Positions 53,998 through 63,459 of a stretch of DNA of 64,000 nucleotides are shown one piece after another. Numbering within the stretch: position 1 is the first letter of the stretch; every line of letters starts with the position of its first letter. The translations under genes and the position numbers were made by a program. Origin of the DNA: Streptomyces wuyuanensis. Its GTDB lineage: Bacteria > Actinomycetota > Actinomycetes > Streptomycetales > Streptomycetaceae. The notes under the pieces were generated by a model. That model ran no database searches, had not been told where the DNA came from, and saw only the letters and a program-made list of their open reading frames with translations. The stretch spans positions 124,001 through 188,000 of the forward strand of contig NZ_FNHI01000007.1 in the NCBI RefSeq assembly GCF_900103455.1, written 5' to 3'.

Positions 53998-55500
53998 TCA
54001 GTGGTTGCGCGGGAAGCCGAGGTCGACTCCGCCGTGGGGCTCGGAGGGGTCCGGCCAGCGGGTCGTGACGACCTTGCCGCGGGTGTAGAACTGCACGCCG
54101 TCGTTGCCGTAGATGTGCAGGTCGCCGAAGAGCGAGTCCTTCCAGCCGCCGAAGGAGTGGTAGCCCACCGGGACCGGGATCGGCACGTTCACGCCGACCA
54201 TGCCCGCCTGCACCTCCATCTGGAAACGGCGGGCGGCGCCGCCGTCACGGGTGAAGATCGCCGTGCCGTTGCCGAACGGAGAGGCGTTGATGAGCGCGAG
54301 GCCCTCCTCGTAGGTGTCGGCGCGCAGCACGCACAGGACGGGGCCGAAGATCTCGTCCCGGTACGCGTCGGAGTCGGTCGACACCTTGTCGAGGAGTGAC
54401 AGTCCGATCCAGTGGCCGTCCTCGTAGCCGTCGACGGTGTAGCCCGTGCCGTCGAGGACGACGTCTGCGCCCTGGTCCGCGGCGCCGTGGACGTACGAGG
54501 CGACCTTGTCCCGGTGGGCCTTGGTGATGAGCGGGCCCATCTCGGACGTCGGGTCGTCGCCCGGGCCGATCTTGATCTTCTCGGCCCGCTCGCGGATCTT
54601 GCCGACGAGCTCGTCTCCGACGGCGCCGACGGCCACGACCGCGGAGATCGCCATGCAGCGCTCGCCCGCGGAGCCGTACGCGGCGGAGACGGCGGCGTCC
54701 GCGGCGGCGTCCAGGTCGGCGTCCGGCAGGACGAGCATGTGGTTCTTGGCGCCGCCGAGCGCCTGGACGCGCTTGCCGTTCGCCGAGGCGGTGGTGTGGA
54801 TGTGGCGGGCGATCGGCGTGGAGCCGACGAAGGAGATCGCCGAGACGTCCGGGTGCTCCAGGAGGCGGTCGACGGCGACCTTGTCACCCTGGAGGACGTT
54901 GAAGACGCCGTCCGGCAGACCCGCCTCGGCGAGCAGCTCGGCGAGCTTCAGCGACGGGGACGGGTCCTTCTCGCTCGGCTTGAGGACGAAGGTGTTGCCG
55001 CAGGCGATGGCGAGCGGGAACATCCACATCGGCACCATCGCGGGGAAGTTGAACGGCGTGATGCCGGCCACGACCCCCACGGGCTGGCGGATGGCCGCCA
55101 CGTCCACCCGGTTCGACACCTGGGTCGACAGTTCGCCCTTGAGCTGCGTGGTGATCCCGCAGGCAAGGTCAACGATCTCCAGACCGCGGGCCACCTCGCC
55201 GAGCGCGTCCGAGTGGACCTTGCCGTGCTCCGCGGTGATCAGCTCGGCGATCGCGTCGCGGTTGGCGTCCAGCAGCGCGCGGAAGCGGAAGAGGATCGAG
55301 GTGCGCTGGGCCAGGGAGGAGGTGCCCCAGGTCTCGAAGGCGGCCTTGGCCGAGGCTACGGCGGTGTCGACCTCCTCGACGGACGCGAGCGCGACCCTCG
55401 TGGTCACGGCACCGGTCGCCGGGTCGGTGACCGGTCCCCAGTTGCCGGACGCGCCCTCGACGGTCTTGCCACCGATCCAGTGGTTGACGGTCTTCGTCAT
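53998..55500 (-). CDS. mmsA: Methylmalonate-semialdehyde dehydrogenase, CoA-acylating
   Basis: A 500-residue aldehyde dehydrogenase of the MmsA/IolA class. It turns malonate or methylmalonate semialdehyde plus CoA and NAD+ into acetyl- or propionyl-CoA, the last step of inositol and valine breakdown. Motifs: GITPFNFPAMVPMWMFP (147-163), NAD site FVGSTPIARHI, the ALGGAKNHMLVLPDAD stretch and catalytic C282 in GSAGERCMAIS. ATG at 55500; the reading frame runs further upstream into iolD but without a better start. It lies 23 bases downstream of iolD and ends the inositol operon. Confidence 0.93.
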   Translation of the reverse strand: MTKTVNHWIGGKTVEGASGNWGPVTDPATGAVTTRVALASVEEVDTAVASAKAAFETWGTSSLAQRTSILFRFRALLDANRDAIAELITAEHGKVHSDALGEVARGLEIVDLACGITTQLKGELSTQVSNRVDVAAIRQPVGVVAGITPFNFPAMVPMWMFPLAIACGNTFVLKPSEKDPSPSLKLAELLAEAGLPDGVFNVLQGDKVAVDRLLEHPDVSAISFVGSTPIARHIHTTASANGKRVQALGGAKNHMLVLPDADLDAAADAAVSAAYGSAGERCMAISAVVAVGAVGDELVGKIRERAEKIKIGPGDDPTSEMGPLITKAHRDKVASYVHGAADQGADVVLDGTGYTVDGYEDGHWIGLSLLDKVSTDSDAYRDEIFGPVLCVLRADTYEEGLALINASPFGNGTAIFTRDGGAARRFQMEVQAGMVGVNVPIPVPVGYHSFGGWKDSLFGDLHIYGNDGVQFYTRGKVVTTRWPDPSEPHGGVDLGFPRNH

Positions 55501-55523
55501 GACGGAAAGCTCCTTCAGGTCCC

Positions 55524-57440
55524 TCAGAGATGGCGGCGCCGGGCTGCGACTTGCCGGTCGTACTCCTCCCGGGCCTTGACCGCCGACGGCCGGGCCGCGG
55601 TCTCGGCCACAGGAACATCCCACCACGCCTGTGCCGGGGGCGCGCCCGACACAGTGTCTGCCGTTTCGGTCTCGACGTAGACACATGTGGGCCGGTCCGA
55701 CGCACGGGCCTCGGCAAGGGCTTCGCGCAGGTCACGCACGGTCTTGGCGCGGATGACCCGCATTCCGAGGGAGGCGGCGTTGGCTGCGAGGTCGACCGGG
55801 AGCGGCGTGCCCGTGTAAGCGCCTCCGCCGGAGTCCCCGGGGCTTCCCGGCCCTCCGGCCTGCGGTGCCCCGGGCTCCCGGTGGCGGTAGTCCGTGCCGA
55901 ACCGCTCCGAGCCGACCGCCTCGGAGAGACCGCCGATCGACGCGTACCCGTGGTTCTGCAGGATGACGACCTTGATCGGGACGTTCTCCTGGACCGCTGT
56001 GACGATTTCGGTGGGATTCATCAAATACGTACCGTCACCGACGAGCGCCCAGACCGGCCGCCCGGGCGCGGCCATGGCGACCCCGATCGCCGCGGGGATC
56101 TCGTAGCCCATGCACGAGTAGCCGTACTCCACGTGGTACTGGTCACGGGAGCGCGTCCGCCACAGCTTGTGGAGGTCGCCCGGGAGGGAGCCCGCCGCGT
56201 TGATCACGATGTCGTCGCCGGTGACCAGGCCGTCCAGCACGCCGAGGACCTGGGTCTGGGTGGGGCGGACGTCGGCGTCGGGCGCCTCGTAGGCGGCGTC
56301 GACCCGGTGCTCCCAGTGCTCCTTGTCGCGCGTGTACCGCGTCTCGTAGCCGTCCTCGACACGGTGTCCCTCCAGGGCCTCGGTCAGCGCCTCCAGTCCG
56401 GCCCCGGCGTCCGCGACGAGCGGGAGCGCGGCGAGCTTGTGGGCGTCGAAGCCGGTGATGTTGAGGTTGAGGAAGCGCACACCGGGATCGGCGAAGAGGG
56501 TCGCCGAGGCGGTGGTGAAATCGGTGTAGCGGGTGCCGACGCCGATGACCAGGTCGGCCGACCGGGCGAGTTCGTCGGCTGTCGCGGTGCCGGTGTGACC
56601 GATGCCGCCGACGTCCGCCGGGTGGTCGTGGGGGAGCGAGCCCTTCCCGGCCTGCGTCGAGGCGACGGGGATCCCGGTGGCTTCGGCGAAGGTCCGCAGC
56701 GCGCCCTCGGCCCTGCTGTGGTGCACTCCCCCGCCCGCGACGACCAGGGGCCGCCGCGCGGACCGTACGGCGCGGACCGCGGCCGCGAGTTCCTCCGGAT
56801 CGGGCTGCGGCCGGCGCACCTGCCAGACGCGCTCGGCGAAGAACTCCTCGGGCCAGTCGTACGCCTCCGCCTGCACGTCCTGCGGCAGTGCGAGCGTGAC
56901 CGCCCCCGTCGCGGCCGGGTCGGTGAGCACCCGCGCCGCGGCGAGGGCGGCCGGGATCAGCGCTTCGGGACGGGTGATCCGGTCGAAGTAGGCCGAGACC
57001 GGGCGCAGGCAGTCGTTGACGGAGACGTCGCCCGCGTACGGGACCTCCAACTGCTGGAGGACCGGGTCGGCGGGGCGGGTCGCGAAGGTGTCGCCGGGCA
57101 GGAGCAGGACCGGGAGCCGGTTGACTGTGGCGAGGGCCGCTCCGGTGACGAGGTTGGTGGCGCCCGGGCCGATGGAGGTCGTGACGGCGTGCGTGGACAG
57201 GCGGTTCGACTGGCGGGCGTGGCCGACGGCCGCGTGCACCATCGCCTGCTCGTTGCGGCCCTGGACGAAGGGCATCTCCTCGGACTCGAGGAGGGCCTGG
57301 CCGATTCCGGCGACGTTGCCGTGGCCGAAGATGCCCCACATGGCTCCGACGAGCCGCTGCCTGCGGCCGTCCCGCTCGGTGTACTGGCGGGCCAGGAAGC
57401 GCAGCAGCGCCTGGGCGACGGTCAGCCTCTGTCCGCTCAT
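55524..57440 (-). CDS. iolD: 3D-(3,5/4)-trihydroxycyclohexane-1,2-dione hydrolase
   Basis: A 638-residue thiamine-diphosphate enzyme that opens the six-membered ring in inositol catabolism, giving 5-deoxyglucuronate. The N-terminal pyrimidine-binding domain has the catalytic Glu in QGRNEQAMVHAAVG; the C-terminal cofactor domain has GDGTYLMNPTEIVTAVQENVPIKV and NHGYASIGGLSE, including the diphosphate/Mg2+ site. Length and motifs fit IolD rather than acetolactate synthase. ATG at 57440 overlaps the iolB stop (ATGA). Confidence 0.93.
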   Translation of the reverse strand: MSGQRLTVAQALLRFLARQYTERDGRRQRLVGAMWGIFGHGNVAGIGQALLESEEMPFVQGRNEQAMVHAAVGHARQSNRLSTHAVTTSIGPGATNLVTGAALATVNRLPVLLLPGDTFATRPADPVLQQLEVPYAGDVSVNDCLRPVSAYFDRITRPEALIPAALAAARVLTDPAATGAVTLALPQDVQAEAYDWPEEFFAERVWQVRRPQPDPEELAAAVRAVRSARRPLVVAGGGVHHSRAEGALRTFAEATGIPVASTQAGKGSLPHDHPADVGGIGHTGTATADELARSADLVIGVGTRYTDFTTASATLFADPGVRFLNLNITGFDAHKLAALPLVADAGAGLEALTEALEGHRVEDGYETRYTRDKEHWEHRVDAAYEAPDADVRPTQTQVLGVLDGLVTGDDIVINAAGSLPGDLHKLWRTRSRDQYHVEYGYSCMGYEIPAAIGVAMAAPGRPVWALVGDGTYLMNPTEIVTAVQENVPIKVVILQNHGYASIGGLSEAVGSERFGTDYRHREPGAPQAGGPGSPGDSGGGAYTGTPLPVDLAANAASLGMRVIRAKTVRDLREALAEARASDRPTCVYVETETADTVSGAPPAQAWWDVPVAETAARPSAVKAREEYDRQVAARRRHL

Positions 57441-58267
57441 CGGTAGCCCTCCGTGTGGTCGGGGTGGAAGCAGATCCGCCAGGCGCGCTCGGGCCCCGGG
57501 CCGGCCATGACGTTGAGGTAGTACATGTCGTGGCCCGGGGCGGCGATGGAAGGACCGTGCCAGCCGTCCGGGACGAGGACGGCGTCACCGCTGCGGACCT
57601 CGGCGAGAAGGTCGGTGCCGCCGGGACGGGACGGTGACACGCGCTGGTAGCCGAGGCCGTGCTCGCCCTCGATCTCGAAGTAGTAGATCTCCTCCAGCTC
57701 CGTCTCCTCGCCGGGGCGGTTCTCGTCGTGCTTGTGCGGCGGGTACGAGGACCAGTTGCCTCCGGGGGTCAGCACCTCGACGGCGATGAGGCGGTCGCAG
57801 GCGAAGGAGCCGGCGGCGGCGAAGTTGTGCACGCGGCGCGTGCAGGTGCCCGAACCGCGGTCCTCGACGGGGACCTCCGGCGCGGGGCCGCGGCGAGCGG
57901 GGAGTCGTCGCTCGCACCTCGCTCCTGCCAGGGCGAAGCGGCCTCCCGCGCCGGAGGCGATCAGTACCCGGGCATCGCGCGGGACGTACGCGAAGTCGGT
58001 GACTCCGGCGAACACGCTTGCTCTGCCCAGCAGTTCCATGGTCGCGCCATCGGTCTGCACCGTGCACCCGCCGGCGAGCGGCAGCACGATCCACTCGCTG
58101 TCGCCGGTGTCCAGCAGATGGGAGGCGCCGGGGGCCAGCTCCAGGATCCGCAGCGCGGAGTACCCCCAGCCGGCCGTCTCGGGTTCGATGTCGAGCGCGT
58201 ACGGCCCGTCGGCCGCGGTCCCCGCCCGCAGATGGCGCTCGTGTGCGGTGTCGTCCCTGTGGTCCAT
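57437..58267 (-). CDS. iolB: 5-deoxy-glucuronate isomerase
   Basis: A 276-residue bicupin of the KduI/IolB family; it isomerises 5-deoxy-D-glucuronate to 2-deoxy-5-keto-D-gluconate. The metal-binding cupin motif of the second barrel is visible as SYPPHKHDENRPGEETELEE (His, His and Glu ligands), and LVPDGWHGPSIAAPGHDMYYLNVMAGP is typical of the family. ATG at 58267. It is in the operon between the aldolase-like gene and iolD. Confidence 0.92.
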   Translation of the reverse strand: MDHRDDTAHERHLRAGTAADGPYALDIEPETAGWGYSALRILELAPGASHLLDTGDSEWIVLPLAGGCTVQTDGATMELLGRASVFAGVTDFAYVPRDARVLIASGAGGRFALAGARCERRLPARRGPAPEVPVEDRGSGTCTRRVHNFAAAGSFACDRLIAVEVLTPGGNWSSYPPHKHDENRPGEETELEEIYYFEIEGEHGLGYQRVSPSRPGGTDLLAEVRSGDAVLVPDGWHGPSIAAPGHDMYYLNVMAGPGPERAWRICFHPDHTEGYR

Positions 58268-58283
58268 GAGTCCTCCGTACCCC

Positions 58284-59174
58284 CTAGAGCAGGCCCACGG
58301 CCGTGTCGACCGCCGCCGAGACGTCGCCGTCGACCGGATAGAGCAGTGACCGGCCCACCACCAGACCCTGGACCGTGGGAAGTTGCAGTGCGCCGCGCCA
58401 CTTCTCGTACGCCGCCGCCTGCCCGGCCGCGGTGTCGCCCACATCGCCTCCGAGCAGCACCGCGGGGAGCGTCGAGGTCTCCATGACGCGCGCCATGTCG
58501 TCGGGGTTCTCCGTGACGGGGATCTTGAGCCAGGTGTACGCCGATGTCCCGGCGAGGCCCGAGGCGATCGCCATGGAGCGGGTGACCGCCTCGGCGGACA
58601 GGTCGTTGCGCAGTACCCCGTCGACCCGGCGGCAGATGAACGGCTCGACGAAGACCGGCAGCCGGTGGGCGGCCATCTCGTCGATGGCCCGGGCGGTGGA
58701 GTGGAGGGTGGCCAGGGAGCCCGGGTCGTCGTAGTCGATACGGAGGAGGAGCTTGCCCGCGTCGAAGCCGAGGCGCGCGAGGTCCTCGGCGCGGTGTCCG
58801 GTGAAGCGGTCGTCCAGCTCGAAGGCGGCACCGGCGAGGCCGCCGCGGTTCATCGACCCCATGACGACCTTGTCGTCGAGTGCCCCGAGCAGGAGCAGGT
58901 CCTCCAGGATGTCGGCGGTCGCGAGCACTCCGTCCACGCCGGGGCGCCCGAGTGCGGTGCACAGGCGCTCCAGGAGGCCCAGCCGGTTGGCCATCGCGTA
59001 CCGCTGGTCGCCGACGGCGAGCGCGCCGCGGGCGGGGTGGTCGGCCGCGACGATCATCAGTCGGCCGCTGGGTCCGACGAGCGGCCTGCGCCGCCGGCGG
59101 GCCGCCGCCTCGGCCACGGCCTCCGGGTGGCGGGCCCTGATCCTGACGAGGTCGGAGAGGTCGACGCGGGTCAC
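58284..59174 (-). CDS. Beta/alpha-barrel aldolase-like protein (Cgl0159 family)
   Basis: A 296-residue (beta/alpha)8-barrel protein, similar in type to the deoxyribose-phosphate aldolase-like proteins found in actinobacterial inositol clusters (Cgl0159 family). Recognisable pieces are GRLMIVAADHPARGAL, DGVLATADILEDLLLLGALDDKVVMGSMNRGG, KLLLRIDYDD and YTWLKIPVT, the last with a candidate Schiff-base Lys. In the pathway the likely job is cleavage of 6-phospho-5-dehydro-2-deoxy-gluconate to dihydroxyacetone phosphate and malonate semialdehyde, since no classical iolJ is present. That job is inference. GTG at 59174 overlaps the iolC stop (GTGA). Confidence 0.8.
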   Translation of the reverse strand: MTRVDLSDLVRIRARHPEAVAEAAARRRRRPLVGPSGRLMIVAADHPARGALAVGDQRYAMANRLGLLERLCTALGRPGVDGVLATADILEDLLLLGALDDKVVMGSMNRGGLAGAAFELDDRFTGHRAEDLARLGFDAGKLLLRIDYDDPGSLATLHSTARAIDEMAAHRLPVFVEPFICRRVDGVLRNDLSAEAVTRSMAIASGLAGTSAYTWLKIPVTENPDDMARVMETSTLPAVLLGGDVGDTAAGQAAAYEKWRGALQLPTVQGLVVGRSLLYPVDGDVSAAVDTAVGLL

Positions 59175-60217
59175 GACGCCCCTCCGGGCGCCGCGGCCGG
59201 TCCGGGGTTCCCGTCCGCACCTGACGCGGGGTCGGGGCACGGTTCGGGGCCGGGGGCACGGCCGTCGAGGAGGGCGTCCACCTCTGCGGCGTAGGGCATG
59301 GCCGACGAGCAGGCGAGACGGGCGGCGACGATCGCCCCCGCGGCGTTGGCGAACCGCATGACCCGCTCCAACTCCCAGCCGGCCAGCAGCCCGTGGACCA
59401 TCGCCCCGCCGAACGCGTCACCCGCGCCGAGTCCGTTGACCACCTCGACCTCGACCGGAGGCACTTCCGCGGTCGTGCCGTCCCGGCGCACGGCCAGCAC
59501 ACCCTTGGGCCCCTGCTTGACCACGGCCAGTTCGACGCCGGCGCCGAGCAGCGCACGGGCGGCGGCGTGCGGCTCCCGCTCCCCGGTGGCGATCTCGCAC
59601 TCCTCGAGATTGCCGACGGCGACGGTGGCCTGGGCGAGCGCCCTCGCGTAGTGCGGCCGGGCCTCGTCGGCCGCGGTTCCGGTGGAGCCCTCCCAGAACA
59701 TGGGCCGCCAGTCCAGGTCGAAGACGGTCGTCCCGGACTTCGCCCGGTGCCCCAGTGCGGCCAGTGTGGCCTCCCTGCTGGGCTCGGCGCACAGCCCGGT
59801 GCCGGTCATCCAGAAGACCCGCGCCGCGCCGATCGCTTCCATGTCGAGCTCTTCGGCGCGCAGTTCGAGGTCAGGGGCCTTGGGCTGCCGGTAGAAGTAC
59901 AGCGGGAAGTCGTCCGGCGGGAAGATCTCGCAGAACGTCACGGGCGTCGGCAGCCCGGGCACCGCCGTCACCCAGCGGTCGTCGACCCGGAAGTCGCGGA
60001 GCGCCTGATGGAGGTAGTCCCCGAAGGCGTCCCGGCCGGTGCGGGTGACGACCGCGGCGCGCCGGCCGAGCCGGGCCGCAGCGACCGCGACGTTGGTGGC
60101 GGAGCCCCCGAGGAACTTCCCGAAGGTGTCGACGCGTGCCAGCGGGACCCCCGTCCGAAGGGGATAGAGGTCCACTCCGATCCGGCCCATCGTGATGACG
60201 TCGTACGGCTGAGGCAT
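59171..60217 (-). CDS. iolC: 5-dehydro-2-deoxygluconokinase
   Basis: A 348-residue PfkB-family kinase that phosphorylates 2-deoxy-5-keto-gluconate. The N-terminal PfkB signature is visible as FGKFLGGSATNVAVAAARLG (31-50); the C-terminal signature with the catalytic Asp is NGLGAGDAFGGAMVHGLL. It is the first gene of the inositol operon: AAGGGA lies eight bases before the ATG, and a good promoter lies 35-65 bases upstream. Confidence 0.9.
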   Translation of the reverse strand: MPQPYDVITMGRIGVDLYPLRTGVPLARVDTFGKFLGGSATNVAVAAARLGRRAAVVTRTGRDAFGDYLHQALRDFRVDDRWVTAVPGLPTPVTFCEIFPPDDFPLYFYRQPKAPDLELRAEELDMEAIGAARVFWMTGTGLCAEPSREATLAALGHRAKSGTTVFDLDWRPMFWEGSTGTAADEARPHYARALAQATVAVGNLEECEIATGEREPHAAARALLGAGVELAVVKQGPKGVLAVRRDGTTAEVPPVEVEVVNGLGAGDAFGGAMVHGLLAGWELERVMRFANAAGAIVAARLACSSAMPYAAEVDALLDGRAPGPEPCPDPASGADGNPGPAAAPGGAS

Positions 60218-60252
60218 ACGTGTCCCTTCGGTTCCGCGCCCGGCTGCCCCCT

Positions 60253-60281
60253 GGTCTAGCCCGCTCCTCGAGCACTGTCAA
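60253..60281 (-). promoter_or_regulatory. Promoter of the iolC operon
   Basis: On the minus strand TTGACA (60281-60276), a 17-base spacer and TAGACC (60258-60253) match the vegetative sigma consensus well, 35 bases before the iolC start. Confidence 0.7.
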
Positions 60282-60283
60282 CA

Positions 60284-60307
60284 TTTTGTCCTTACATTCG
60301 GACGAAA
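60284..60307. promoter_or_regulatory. Probable operator between the divergent inositol genes
   Basis: TTTTGTCC (60284-60291) and GGACGAAA (60300-60307) form an 8-bp inverted repeat (7 of 8) with an 8-base spacer. It touches the iolC -35 box and is followed by a plus-strand TTGACA at 60310, so one regulator could control both directions. No regulator gene is in view. Confidence 0.6.
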
Positions 60308-60346
60308 GCTTGACACCTTTCTCCGGCGGCCGGAAAGCTGGCCGCC

Positions 60347-61258
60347 ATGACCTCCTCCGCAGCCTCGTACAACCGCATCCGGATCGGGTCGGCCCCGGAC
60401 TCCTGGGGCGTGTGGTTCCCCGACGATCCCCGGCAAGTCCCGTGGCAGCGCTTCCTCGACGAGGTGGCGCGGGCCGGGTACGAGTGGATCGAACTCGGCC
60501 CGTACGGCTACCTCCCCACCGACCCCGCGCGGCTCACCGAGGAGACCTCGGCCCGGGGGCTGAAGGTCTCGGCCGGCACCGTCTTCACCGGACTGCACCA
60601 CGGCCCGGCCGTCTGGGAGAAGACCTGGGCCCATGTGGCCGAGATCGCCGCCCTCACCCGTGCGATGGGCGCGGACCACCTCGTCGTCATCCCGTCCTTC
60701 TGGCGCGACGACAAGACCGGCGTGGTACTGGAGGACCGCACTCTCACGCCGGAGCAGTGGCGCCATCTCACCACCCAGACGGAGCGTCTGGGGCAGGAGG
60801 TGGGTGACCGGTTCGGCCTGAGGATCGTGGTGCATCCCCACGCGGACACCCATGTCGACACCGAGGAGAACGTCAGCCGTTTCCTCGACGGGACCGACGC
60901 GGACCTGGTCTCGCTCTGTCTGGACACCGGCCACTACGCCTACTGCGGCGGCGACAGCGTCAAGCTCATCGAGACCTACGGAGAGCGGATCGGCTACCTC
61001 CACCTCAAGCAGGTGGACCCGGAGATCCTCGCCGAAGTGGTGGCGAACGAAGTGCCGTTCGGTCCCGCGGTGGCGCGTGGCGTGATGTGCGAACCGCCGG
61101 CCGGTGTGCCCGCGCTGGAACCGGTACTGGCCGCGGCGCAGCGCCTCGACGCCGAGCTCTTCGCCATCGTCGAGCAGGACATGTACCCCTGTCCTCCGGA
61201 CAGGCCGTTCCCCATCGCCGAACGCACCCGGCGCTTCCTCCGTTCCTGCGGCGCGTGA
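60347..61258 (+). CDS. TIM-barrel sugar isomerase/dehydratase (IolE/IolH-like)
   Basis: A 303-residue AP-endonuclease-2/xylose-isomerase-like TIM barrel. Pieces of the fold are IGSAPDSWGVWFPDD, GYEWIELGPYGYLPTD, LRIVVHPHADTHV (metal-binding His), LDTGHYAYCGGD and GYLHLKQVD, then EQDMYP near the end, giving the usual Glu/Asp/His metal site. Facing the iolC operon across a shared operator, it most likely performs the inosose dehydratase (IolE) or a related inositol-isomer step. Sequence alone cannot separate IolE, IolH and IolI, so no symbol is given. ATG at 60347 lies close to the TTGACA, so the leader must be very short. Confidence 0.8.
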   Translation: MTSSAASYNRIRIGSAPDSWGVWFPDDPRQVPWQRFLDEVARAGYEWIELGPYGYLPTDPARLTEETSARGLKVSAGTVFTGLHHGPAVWEKTWAHVAEIAALTRAMGADHLVVIPSFWRDDKTGVVLEDRTLTPEQWRHLTTQTERLGQEVGDRFGLRIVVHPHADTHVDTEENVSRFLDGTDADLVSLCLDTGHYAYCGGDSVKLIETYGERIGYLHLKQVDPEILAEVVANEVPFGPAVARGVMCEPPAGVPALEPVLAAAQRLDAELFAIVEQDMYPCPPDRPFPIAERTRRFLRSCGA

Positions 61259-61479
61259 ACCCTGCGCCCCTTTGCCTCCGTCATGTCACAACAGTCGCCT
61301 CCTCGTCACACATGTCTCCGTTACGCGGGTCTTGCGTCACAGGACCTCGACAACCCCTCCCCTGTCGTCACTCTGCGTCGTTCAACGGGCACAGGCTGAG
61401 TGATCGCCAGCGCCCGCGCCGCAGCTCCCCCGACGGCTCCCCCGGCCGCCGCTGCGGCGCGTACAGGGAGGTGCCACGG

Positions 61480-61677
61480 ATGACGGACAGAAGACTCTGG
61501 TCCTACAAGGACATCGCCGCGCACATCAAGGTGCAGACAGACACGGTGCGTTCGTACCGCAAGCACGGCCTCCTGCCTCCACCGGACCATGTGGAGTCGG
61601 GCAAGCCGTACTGGTACGCCGACACCATCCGGGTCTGGGTGGCCAACCGCCCCGGCAACAGGGGGCGCAGGAGCTGA
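61480..61677 (+). CDS. Very small helix-turn-helix DNA-binding protein
   Basis: A 65-residue protein consisting almost only of a MerR/AlpA-like winged HTH: LWSYKDIAAHIKVQTDTVRSY is the HTH and KHGLLPPPDHVESGKPYWYADTIRVWV the wing. It lacks an effector domain and resembles excisionase-sized regulators. ATG at 61480 after GGGAGG; a terminator follows directly. Neighbours give no hint of phage or plasmid origin, so it may be a host regulator or a stranded excisionase-like gene. Confidence 0.8.
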   Translation: MTDRRLWSYKDIAAHIKVQTDTVRSYRKHGLLPPPDHVESGKPYWYADTIRVWVANRPGNRGRRS

Positions 61678-61681
61678 GAGC

Positions 61682-61713
61682 CCGGGCCCCGCGCCTTTGG
61701 GTGCGGGGCCCGG
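61682..61713 (+). terminator. Terminator after the small HTH gene
   Basis: A 14-bp stem with one G:T pair (61682-61695 with 61700-61713) and a TTTG loop begins four bases after the stop. Confidence 0.8.
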
Positions 61714-61760
61714 TCGACAAACCGTTTGCCCTCGCACCGGGTGCTTCCGACAATGCCCCG

Positions 61761-62348
61761 GTGACCGAGCGACAGCCGGCGCACTTCTCCGTCAAGCCGA
61801 CCCTCACCGGGACGAGGGTGGTCCTGCGCCCCTTCACCGAGGAGGACGCCACCACGATGGCCGCGATCCTGCGCGACCCGGAGGTACTCCTGCTGACCGG
61901 TTCCGCCGGTACTCCTCCCTTCCCGGACGAGCGGTTGCGCTCCTGGTACGCCACCCGCAACGAACAGACCGACCGTCTCGACCTCGGTGTGGTCGACCGA
62001 GCCTCGGGTGAACTCGTCGGGGAGGCCGTCCTCAACGAGTGGGACGAACGCAACCGCAGTTGCAACTTCCGTACGCTGATCGGCCCCCGCGGCCGGAACC
62101 GCGGTCTCGGCACCGAGACCGTCCGGCTCATCACCGCTCACGGCTTCGAGCGGCTCGGGCTGAACCGGATCTCCCTGAGCGTCTACGACTTCAATCCCCG
62201 GGCACGCCGTGCCTACGAGAAGGCCGGCTTCGTCGCCGAAGGCACCGAACGCGAGGCCCTGCGCCACGAGGACGGCTGGGTCGACGCCACGACCATGTCG
62301 GTCCTCGCCCGCGAGTGGGCCGTCCACCGCGGCCGGCCCGAGGACTGA
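61761..62348 (+). CDS. GNAT family N-acetyltransferase (RimJ/RimL-like)
   Basis: A 195-residue acetyltransferase: TLTGTRVVLRPFTEEDA opens the RimJ/RimL-type domain, GPRGRNRGLGTETVRLI is the acetyl-CoA pyrophosphate-binding motif A, and LSVYDFNPRARRAYEKAGFVAEG is motif B. It would acetylate an amine (protein N-terminus, antibiotic or metabolite); target unknown. GTG at 61761 chosen, since the upstream frame overlaps the terminator. Confidence 0.87.
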   Translation: MTERQPAHFSVKPTLTGTRVVLRPFTEEDATTMAAILRDPEVLLLTGSAGTPPFPDERLRSWYATRNEQTDRLDLGVVDRASGELVGEAVLNEWDERNRSCNFRTLIGPRGRNRGLGTETVRLITAHGFERLGLNRISLSVYDFNPRARRAYEKAGFVAEGTEREALRHEDGWVDATTMSVLAREWAVHRGRPED

Positions 62349-62359
62349 ACCGGCGGGGA

Positions 62360-63418
<1,059 letters not shown>

Positions 63419-63459
63419 CCACCCCGCCTTTCCCCGGCTCCACCTGCTTCAGCCCGAAC

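Noticed and set aside
60250..60265. DasR-like box (CTGGTCTAG) near iolC
   Set aside because: Only the left half matches the usual palindrome and it coincides with the -10 box; better explained as promoter.
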